Source: Actinomadura sp. WMMA1423 (lineage in GTDB: Bacteria > Actinomycetota > Actinomycetes > Streptosporangiales > Streptosporangiaceae). From it: a DNA stretch of 64,000 nucleotides. The stretch spans positions 8,370,001 through 8,434,000 of the forward strand of contig NZ_CP041244.1 of the NCBI RefSeq assembly GCF_006547145.1. Reading direction: 5' to 3'. The translations under genes and the position numbers were made by a program. This document shows positions 58,236 to 64,000 of the stretch, piece by piece; position 1 is the first letter of the stretch; the number at the start of each line of letters is the position of its first letter. The notes under the pieces are model-generated. The model did not search any database. It was not told where the DNA came from and worked only from the letters and a program-made list of their open reading frames with translations.

Positions 58236-58398
58236 TCAGGCGAAGTCCCTGCGCTTGATCTTGGCGCGGCGGCCGTCGGGGTGGTGGAAGACGATCCCAT
58301 CGGCGAGGTGGCCCGGAGCGAACCTGCTGTCCAGCTTGGCGAGGTAGTCGCGCAGGCCGTCCGCCTGGATCCACTTGTCCTCGGCCCCCTCCGCGGCG
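58236..58398 (-). pseudogene. Truncated copy of the RNA-ligase-like gene
   Basis: Nearly identical DNA to the 3' part of the gene at 60039-60839, but missing 159 bp (the equivalent of 60165-60323, an in-frame loss of 53 codons) and everything upstream of AEGAEDKWIQ. The nucleotidyl-lysine motif and the GPRIQGNP motif are gone; only the EGIVF-like (here DGIVF) and KIKR motifs remain. An open frame to 58439 exists but its start adds unrelated sequence. Confidence 0.85.
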
Positions 58399-58659
58399 TC
58401 GTCAGGGGGCTGGGGCTTCGCCCAGCTCAGCGCCACCATCCCACCTCACTGCACCACCGCCCGTCTGCTTGCGACGGGGTCCGGGCCCGGCCCGGCCTTC
58501 CGTGTCTTCCTACGTGCTGGCAGCACATGCCGGCACTGCGTGCCTGCCTCCCAGCACGCGGGCCCGACGAGATCTTGGTGGTTGCCGTGGTGGTCGGGCC
58601 TGGGACGGTAGTGCTCGAAAGCAACAACAATCCAAATCCCCGAAAGGAGGGAATCTCGC

Positions 58660-59796
58660 ATGTCCGAGATTTCCGACAACCAGCTGCCCGTGCCCGCCGG
58701 CCGGCAGACCGACACCCGTGCCGCCCGGATCTCCTGGCGCCACCGCCTGAGCGCCTGGGCACACGGCGTCGACCAGGCCGACTACGTTTGGGCGCGGCAC
58801 GTCGGGGCCTCCCACGAGGAGGTCCTTGAGGCCGACGGCATCAGCTGCCTCTACCTCTACCGCTACTGCGGGGCGCGGGCGGCCGGTGCCGACCACGCCG
58901 AGGTGCTGGCCATTCACGAGCTACCGGCCGACCTTTTCACGTACGCCAACGCGCGGAGGGTCGGCGCCGACCACGCCGAGGTGCTGGCCATTCACGAGCT
59001 GGGCATCGACTTCCGGGCCTATGCCACTGCTCGTGGGAACCGCGTCAGCCACTCGGAGATCGTGGAAGCCCACAACGCGGGCGTCGACGTCCGTGCCTAC
59101 GCTGACGCGCGGGGGTACGTGCGCTCCTCGGTGTGGACCGTCCGGATTGCGCCGGAGCGCGATGTAACTCATCTGGAGGTCCTGGAGGCCCACGCCATGG
59201 GCATCGACGTGGCGTCCTACGCCAAGGCGCGGCAGCTGTACGACGCAACGCACGAGGTCGTGCTGACCGGCCACGCTCATGGCATCGACGTGGCCGCCTA
59301 CGCCGCGGCCCTGAAGTACGGCGCGTCTCCTGCGGAGATCCTCGACGCCCACGCCCACGGCGTGGGCATCGGTGCCTACGGGCATGCGCGGGAGAACGGG
59401 GCCACCCATGCGGAGACCCTTGACGCCCACGCCCACGCCATGGACATCTACACCTACGGCTGGGCGAGGGCGAATGGGGCCACTCATGCGAAGGTCCTCG
59501 ACGCCCACGCCCACGGCGTGGACGTCGGTGACTACGCCGACACGCTGGACGTGGCCACCCACGAGGAGGTCCTGGACGCACACGCGCACGGCGTGGACGT
59601 CGGTGCCTACGCCTGCGTGCGCTTTGGGCACGACGTCTCAGGGGAGACGACTCATGCCCAGGCCATGGAGGTGTTCGCCAACGGCATCGACTTCGAGGCG
59701 TTCATCGACCTGAGGATCATGCGTCCTGACGCCGAGCACGCGGAGCTCATCCGAGAGCTGCTGGCTTCGGCCGATCGCGGTGACCTGAAGGCGTAG
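58660..59796 (+). CDS. Tandem-repeat protein with ~26-residue His/Asp/Ala-rich repeats
   Basis: 378 residues from an ATG with AGGAGG 9 nt upstream. From about residue 40 the protein consists of some 11 repeats with period 25-27: consensus (A)TH-EVLDAHAHGVDVGAYA-AR--GA. Each would form two short helices, so an alpha-solenoid is likely. Repeats at about 221-325 are the most alike, pointing to recent expansion. No signal peptide or enzyme motif. It stands between the truncated and full RNA-ligase-like genes. A binding scaffold is plausible; no family name is certain. Confidence 0.85.
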   Translation: MSEISDNQLPVPAGRQTDTRAARISWRHRLSAWAHGVDQADYVWARHVGASHEEVLEADGISCLYLYRYCGARAAGADHAEVLAIHELPADLFTYANARRVGADHAEVLAIHELGIDFRAYATARGNRVSHSEIVEAHNAGVDVRAYADARGYVRSSVWTVRIAPERDVTHLEVLEAHAMGIDVASYAKARQLYDATHEVVLTGHAHGIDVAAYAAALKYGASPAEILDAHAHGVGIGAYGHARENGATHAETLDAHAHAMDIYTYGWARANGATHAKVLDAHAHGVDVGDYADTLDVATHEEVLDAHAHGVDVGAYACVRFGHDVSGETTHAQAMEVFANGIDFEAFIDLRIMRPDAEHAELIRELLASADRGDLKA

Positions 59797-59830
59797 GGAG
59801 CCGCGTCGCGGCTTCGGCGGTGACACCCAC

Positions 59831-59924
59831 CGCCCCCCTTGACACGGAGGGCGGGCAACACGGAACTGACCCGCCTTGACGGGTGGGCGACATGGAACCG
59901 GTCCGCCTTGACGGCGGGCCGGTT
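59831..59924 (+). terminator. Array of three degenerate hairpins with T-rich end
   Basis: Three units around CCTTGAC (59837, 59874, 59906), each flanked by complementary C/G-rich arms. The last is a 12-bp stem with one G-U pair (59896-59907 with 59913-59924) followed by TTTCCTT, close to a textbook intrinsic terminator. Ends the repeat-protein transcript. Confidence 0.8.
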
Positions 59925-60038
59925 TCCTTGCCACCGCCTCCCCGCGGAGCGCTGTCGGTGTGCATCTGGCGAACGGGCCTCGCCGGTGCCGGGCTCCCTG
60001 TCCGCCCCCGTCCGCCGGCAGCGCGGCGATTCCGTTCG

Positions 60039-60839
60039 TCAGGCGAAGTCCCTGCGCTTGATCTTGGCGCGGCGGCCGTCGGGGTGGTGGAAGACGATCC
60101 CCTCGGCGAGGTGGCCAGGAGCGAACCTGCTGTCCAGCTTGGCGAGGTAGTCGCGCAGGCCGTCATAGCTGCGGGGCACGTCCTCGTAGGTCGGCACCTG
60201 AAGGTTGAAGGGGACGCACCGGTGCTCTTCGAGCCCCAGCGGGTTGCCCTGGATGCGGGGGCCGAGCGCCTCGCAGGGATGCTCGCCGTCCGGCCACGCG
60301 GAGACGTCGGTGTTGCGGGCCGCCGCCTGGATCCACTTGTCCTCGGCCCCCTCAGCGGTGTCGACGTACCAGCCGTCCACGATCCCCTGCTGCTTCTGCG
60401 CCTTGCTCGGGTTGCGCCGCTTCTCCACCCGGACGAGATGCCCCGAACGCACCGTGAGGCGGACGTTGGTGCCGTCGAGCTTCTCGGTGCCGGTCCCGGC
60501 CCCTTCGAGAACCCAGGCGCACTCGGCCTTGGGCCGGTCGACCACCCGGAACCGGTCATCGCGCTCGAAGAGCGTGGGGATCTTCTCCATGACGTCCCTT
60601 CCCTTCTCGACCTGCCCGAGCAGTTCCTCGTGGGTGATCGCGCCTCCGGCCAGCCCGCCGGCCAGGGCCCGGACGAGGTCGGCCACGGAGACCCCGGCGT
60701 CGACGGCGACGTGCTTGAGCGCCTTCTTCTCCTCGGGAGAGACCCAGGCGACCAGCCGCGACCAGCCCTCCGGGGGCGTCCAGCGCGCCAGGCGGTCGGG
60801 GTCCTTGCGCGGCCGTCCGCGCCCCTTGCCGGTGCTCAT
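60039..60839 (-). CDS. RNA-ligase-like nucleotidyltransferase with AT-hook/RHH-like N-terminus
   Basis: 266 residues. An AT-hook-like GRGRPRKDPDR (6-16) and a ribbon-helix-helix-like helix pair (about 25-65, VAWVSPEEKKALKHVAVDAG) precede a covalent nucleotidyltransferase domain: motif I EKLDGTNVRL (Lys 120), CEALGPRIQGNP (189-200), motif IV EGIVF (246-250), motif V KIKR (259-262). This matches RNA-ligase-type proteins such as DUF5565. It may seal RNA ends after damage. The ATG at 60839 coincides with the transcription start predicted from the promoter at 60847-60875, so the mRNA is probably leaderless. Confidence 0.87.
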   Translation of the reverse strand: MSTGKGRGRPRKDPDRLARWTPPEGWSRLVAWVSPEEKKALKHVAVDAGVSVADLVRALAGGLAGGAITHEELLGQVEKGRDVMEKIPTLFERDDRFRVVDRPKAECAWVLEGAGTGTEKLDGTNVRLTVRSGHLVRVEKRRNPSKAQKQQGIVDGWYVDTAEGAEDKWIQAAARNTDVSAWPDGEHPCEALGPRIQGNPLGLEEHRCVPFNLQVPTYEDVPRSYDGLRDYLAKLDSRFAPGHLAEGIVFHHPDGRRAKIKRRDFA

Positions 60840-60846
60840 GCGGAGG

Positions 60847-60875
60847 ATGCTAGAACGATCATAACCTTGTGTCAA
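60847..60875 (-). promoter_or_regulatory. Near-consensus promoter of the RNA-ligase-like gene
   Basis: On the minus strand TTGACA (60875-60870), 17-bp spacer, TAGCAT (60852-60847). The start of transcription would fall about 7 nt further, at the ATG itself. This excludes the longer frame whose first codon is the TTG of the -35 box. Confidence 0.85.
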
Positions 60876-60914
60876 TTGGCATAACAGAAATCAGCCGGAG
60901 CGCCCAGGCGTGTT

Positions 60915-60953
60915 GACGATCACCTCGACTACGGCGCGGGCTCGTTGATTTCG
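60915..60953. repeat. 39-bp dispersed repeat, copy 2
   Basis: Same orientation as copy 1 (56303-56341); conserved ends GACGATCACCTC and GGCTCGTTGATTTCG. It lies in the 215-bp gap between the RNA-ligase-like and STAND genes, which otherwise shows no gene. Confidence 0.6.
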
Positions 60954-61054
60954 GCTGGAGAGTGGTCGGCGCGCCCCGTTAGGGTCGGACGGAGCTTGCC
61001 GCCGTGCCCCGCCGGGCCGGCGGGAGCGACCACCTGGACTCACGGGAGATCCCC

Positions 61055-63520
61055 ATGCCCCTCGAACCCCGGTTCCGGCGGGTGGCCGCTCTGCACCGCC
61101 CGTTCGTGGACAGGGAGGCGGTGATGGCCGCGTTCGCCGACGCATTAGGAGACCGGCGCGACGCACCGTGCGTGTTCAACGTGGTCGGAGTGGGAGGCAT
61201 CGGCAAATCCCGCCTCCTCCAGGAGATGAAGCAGCGCAGCGCCGAGACGCACCGGACCGCGACGATCGACCTCCAGGTCCCCGCGATGCGGCAGCAGGAG
61301 GACGCCCTCGCCGTCCTGCGCGTCGAGCTCGGCCGCCAGGGTGTGCGGTTCGACCGCTTCGACATCGCCTACGCGGTCCTCTGGCAGAGGCTTCACCCGC
61401 ACTTGCGGCTCACCCGCAAGGAGCTCCCGTTCGCGGACGAGAGCGAGGCCCTCTCCCAGATCATCGACGGCGCGGCCGGCGTCCCCGTGTTCGGAACCGG
61501 CGTGGGCCTGCTGCGCCTGCTCGGCAAGGCCACGAGCGGCATGCGGCAGCGGCACCGCGTCAAGACCGACGACACCCTCAGCCGGCTCGACGACCTCACC
61601 AACGCCGAACTCGCCGACGCCGTCACCTACCTGTTCGCCGAAGACCTGCGGGACGGCTCCGACCGCCCCTACCTCCTCTTCGTCGACGCCTACGAGGCGC
61701 TCGCCCCCGCATCCGCGAGGTCGGGCCACGCCGCGGCCCGGGACGTCTGGCTCCGCGACCTGATCGCCCAGCTCGACAGGGGAGTGGTCGTCGTGGCCGG
61801 CCGTGAACCCCTGGCCTGGGCGGCGCACGACCCCGGCTGGACGGAGGTGGTCCGGCACCGGCGCGTGGACGGCCTGCCGATGGAGGCCCGGCTCGAACTC
61901 CTCGCGGACGGCGGCATCACCGACCAGGCCGCGCGGCAGGCGATCGCGACCGCCAGCCAGGGCCTCCCCTTCTACCTCCACCTGGCCGTCGACACCCGCA
62001 CGACGGTCCGGCAGGCGGCGGTGGTCTCTTCCGAGGAGATCCTCCAGCGCTTCCTGGCCCACGTCGCGCCCGAGGAGATCCGCACGCTGGAGTTGCTGAG
62101 CGTCGCCCGGATCTTCGACTACGGCATCTTCCAGGCCGTGGCGGACGCGTTCGACCTGCCCCGGCACCGGATGGCGTGGGAATCGCTGACCGCCTACTCG
62201 TTCGTCTACCCGGCCGGGGCCCACGGCCGCCGCCTCCACCAGCTCATGCACGCCGCGCTGCGGGACCGGCTGTCACCAGGCACCGTCCGCGACGTCCACG
62301 CCCTGCTCCGCGAGCTCTGGGACTCCCGCGCGGAGGGCGACGACGCTGCCGAGGACGGCGTCGCCACCCGGGCCCGCGCGATCCGCGAGGCCGCGTACTG
62401 CGGCCTGCGCGCGGGCGTCCTCGACGGCGCGGACATCCTCGCCTACGCCGACAAGGCCATGACGCACGGTGCCAAGCAGGGCCTCGACGGCGTCGCCCAA
62501 GACCTGCGCGCCTACCTCGACGCCTCTCCCGATGACCAGGACCTCGCCCAGACGGCCCGCTGCCTGGAGGCCGAGTCGGCCGTCATCCTCGGGGACGCGG
62601 CGACCGCCACACGGCTCACCCCCACCATCGACTGGTCGCTGGACGGCGTACCCGGCGCACGCCTCGCCCTGGCGGGCGCCCACGGCCGCCGGATCGCCGG
62701 AGCGACCGGCGAGGCGCAGATCCTCTTCCGCCGGGTGTGGAACGACCACTCCAGTCCCGTCCGGCTGCGGGCGGGTTTCTGCATGGCGGACCTGGACATG
62801 TGCCAGGGACGCTTCGGCGACGCTCTCTCCATCACGCAGCAGATCCTCACCGACGCCCCCGACGACGACCTCGTGCTGCGCGGCGACGCGGTCCGCCTCC
62901 AGCACCTCGGGTACCGGTTCGGGTTCGACCTCGACGCGTCCGCCCGGTCCCTGGAGACCGCCGCCGCCCTCTACGAGCGGGCGGGCGCCGTCATCGGCCA
63001 GGCCGAGATCAAGACCAACCGGGCGGAGCTGCTCGCCTGGACCGACCCGTCACGCGCCGTCCCGGCCGCCGCCGACGCGATCGAGACGCACCGGGGACTC
63101 GGCGCCCACCACGAGATCGGCAAGGCGTTCACCGCGCTGGCCATCGCACAGTTCCGGCTCGGGCAGCACCTCCCGGCGGCCGCGTCCTTCCAGGCCGCCA
63201 CCGAGGCCCTGGAGCGGGCCCGCTACCGCTCCGGCCGGGCCCGCGCGGAGCTGTTCCGGGCCTTCCTGCACGCCCGGACGGGCGACACCGCCGCCGCCGA
63301 GGCGTCCGCCCGCTGGGCCGTCGCCGAACTGGTCGCCGCGGAGGTCTACCCCACCCTCCTCATGGTCGCCGGCCACTTCCTGGACGCCCTCGGCGCGTCC
63401 GACGAGCACACCGCGGCGGTGGCGGACCGGGCCCGCGCCCAGATCAGCCCCCCGGACCTGCTGCCGTTCCTGGACGACCGGGCGCGCGGACTGGTGACGA
63501 CGATGCTGGAGGACGGGTGA
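61055..63520 (+). CDS. STAND-type ATPase with TPR-like repeats
   Basis: 821 residues from an ATG with GGGAG 6 nt upstream. Walker A NVVGVGGIGKSRLLQEM, a Walker B-like YLLFVDAYEAL, then VVVVAGREPLAW as in NB-ARC/NACHT-like ATPases. The C-terminal half (about 460-815) is TPR-like helical, for example LETAAALYERAG. There is no N-terminal effector domain: the ATPase starts within 40 residues. The stop overlaps the GTG of the next gene (GTGA), so both products should act together. Confidence 0.9.
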   Translation: MPLEPRFRRVAALHRPFVDREAVMAAFADALGDRRDAPCVFNVVGVGGIGKSRLLQEMKQRSAETHRTATIDLQVPAMRQQEDALAVLRVELGRQGVRFDRFDIAYAVLWQRLHPHLRLTRKELPFADESEALSQIIDGAAGVPVFGTGVGLLRLLGKATSGMRQRHRVKTDDTLSRLDDLTNAELADAVTYLFAEDLRDGSDRPYLLFVDAYEALAPASARSGHAAARDVWLRDLIAQLDRGVVVVAGREPLAWAAHDPGWTEVVRHRRVDGLPMEARLELLADGGITDQAARQAIATASQGLPFYLHLAVDTRTTVRQAAVVSSEEILQRFLAHVAPEEIRTLELLSVARIFDYGIFQAVADAFDLPRHRMAWESLTAYSFVYPAGAHGRRLHQLMHAALRDRLSPGTVRDVHALLRELWDSRAEGDDAAEDGVATRARAIREAAYCGLRAGVLDGADILAYADKAMTHGAKQGLDGVAQDLRAYLDASPDDQDLAQTARCLEAESAVILGDAATATRLTPTIDWSLDGVPGARLALAGAHGRRIAGATGEAQILFRRVWNDHSSPVRLRAGFCMADLDMCQGRFGDALSITQQILTDAPDDDLVLRGDAVRLQHLGYRFGFDLDASARSLETAAALYERAGAVIGQAEIKTNRAELLAWTDPSRAVPAAADAIETHRGLGAHHEIGKAFTALAIAQFRLGQHLPAAASFQAATEALERARYRSGRARAELFRAFLHARTGDTAAAEASARWAVAELVAAEVYPTLLMVAGHFLDALGASDEHTAAVADRARAQISPPDLLPFLDDRARGLVTTMLEDG

Positions 63521-64000
63521 ACTGGCGGAGCCTGTACGAGCGGGCCCGGGTGCACGGCGACGCGGCGGCCGGGTACTACAACGACAACATCCGCGTCGAC
63601 ACCCCGGACGGGCCGGTCGTCGTGCGGATCCCGATCCACGGCGCCGACATGATGGACCTGCGCCCCTGGCGCGAGGACCGCGTCCTCGCCGCCATCGCCC
63701 CCCACGTCCGCGACGCCCCCCGCCTCCTGCACGTCTGCGCCGACCCGGCGTTCCAGGTGCACGAGTTCATCGCGGGTGACGTCCTCAACGACGTGGCGCC
63801 GCGCGGCGTGCCCGTCCCACCGCACGTCCTCGACGACGTCGTGCGGCTGTTCACGCAGCTCGCGAGGGTCCCCAGGCTCCCCGACGTCCCCGCGTACTGG
63901 CCGGCCGACGAGGACACGGTCGCCTTCGCGTGCCTGCTGTCCGACCTGACGCAGCGCGTGTACGACACGTTCCGTGCCGACTACGCCGGCCTCTTCGCCT
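63517..64000 (+). CDS. Aminoglycoside-phosphotransferase/kinase-fold protein (3' end outside window)
   Basis: 161 residues visible from a GTG overlapping the STAND gene stop. The sequence NIRVDTPDGPVVVRIPI and VLAAIAPHV, then RLLHV..FQVHEFIAGDVLND corresponds to the N-lobe of choline-kinase/APH-like enzymes, up to the hinge. The catalytic HxD and DxD lie beyond the window edge, so activity cannot be judged. Coupled to the STAND ATPase. Confidence 0.75.
   Translation, partial: MNWRSLYERARVHGDAAAGYYNDNIRVDTPDGPVVVRIPIHGADMMDLRPWREDRVLAAIAPHVRDAPRLLHVCADPAFQVHEFIAGDVLNDVAPRGVPVPPHVLDDVVRLFTQLARVPRLPDVPAYWPADEDTVAFACLLSDLTQRVYDTFRADYAGLFA

Noticed and set aside
60840..60875. Longer start (TTG) for the RNA-ligase-like gene
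   Set aside because: That TTG is the first part of the -35 box; transcription should begin at the ATG 60839.
1..64000. tRNA, rRNA, transposase or integrase genes
   Set aside because: None seen on either strand while reading; short hairpins found were all better explained as terminators or operators.

Overview
The window is very GC-rich, dense with GTG/TTG starts and 1-4 bp start/stop overlaps, and full of actinomycete families: MbtH, streptogrisin-type proteases, AfsR-type and large ATP-binding LuxR regulators, DUF5753-XRE plus DUF397 pairs, GPP34, F420-dependent nitroreductase. It is chromosomal DNA of a filamentous actinomycete; Actinomadura or a relative is only a guess.

Layout. 1-17300 is the 3' part of a non-ribosomal peptide synthetase (NRPS) operon: three translationally coupled synthetases (four visible modules, two epimerization domains, terminal thioesterase), then MbtH, a GNAT acetyltransferase and a type II thioesterase. 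17375-19798 holds two tandem paralogous secreted serine proteases with a shared leader hairpin. 20034-23739 is metabolic: ornithine cyclodeaminase-like, an SDR and DapB-like pair behind a KstR-like box, and an F420-nitroreductase/hemerythrin fusion. 24143-36008 holds a LuxR-type ATPase regulator, a glycosyltransferase, a GGCT-like protein, a peroxiredoxin, a CocE hydrolase, an MscS channel, a lipoprotein lipase-like hydrolase and a TetR/MFS efflux pair. 36028-39575 has a histidine-kinase-like/ankyrin fusion, PlsC, and an SPFH-RHH-GPP34 operon.

40020-44691 is the most unusual block: a four-gene minus-strand operon of a Crp/Fnr cyclic-nucleotide-binding regulator, a class III nucleotidyl-cyclase-like protein, a 743-residue protein with a degenerate P-loop and helical repeats, and a small SPFH-like/coiled-coil protein. 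The cyclase tail and the P-loop protein N-terminus carry the same short glycine-rich motif. This is the best candidate here for an undescribed signalling or conflict system.

44890-50061 holds an MFS exporter, an AfsR-type regulator and a limonene-epoxide-hydrolase-like enzyme. 50085-55640 is an island of small envelope or unknown proteins in which two gene cassettes were duplicated with their leaders and terminators, around a membrane protein and a flavin monooxygenase. 55780-60839 is accessory: an anti-sigma-like ATPase, XRE-DUF5753/DUF397, a 26-residue-repeat protein, and an RNA-ligase-like gene with a truncated copy 1.8 kb away. 61055-64000 begins a STAND ATPase/kinase-fold pair cut by the window edge.

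No rRNA, tRNA, CRISPR array, transposase or replication origin was seen.
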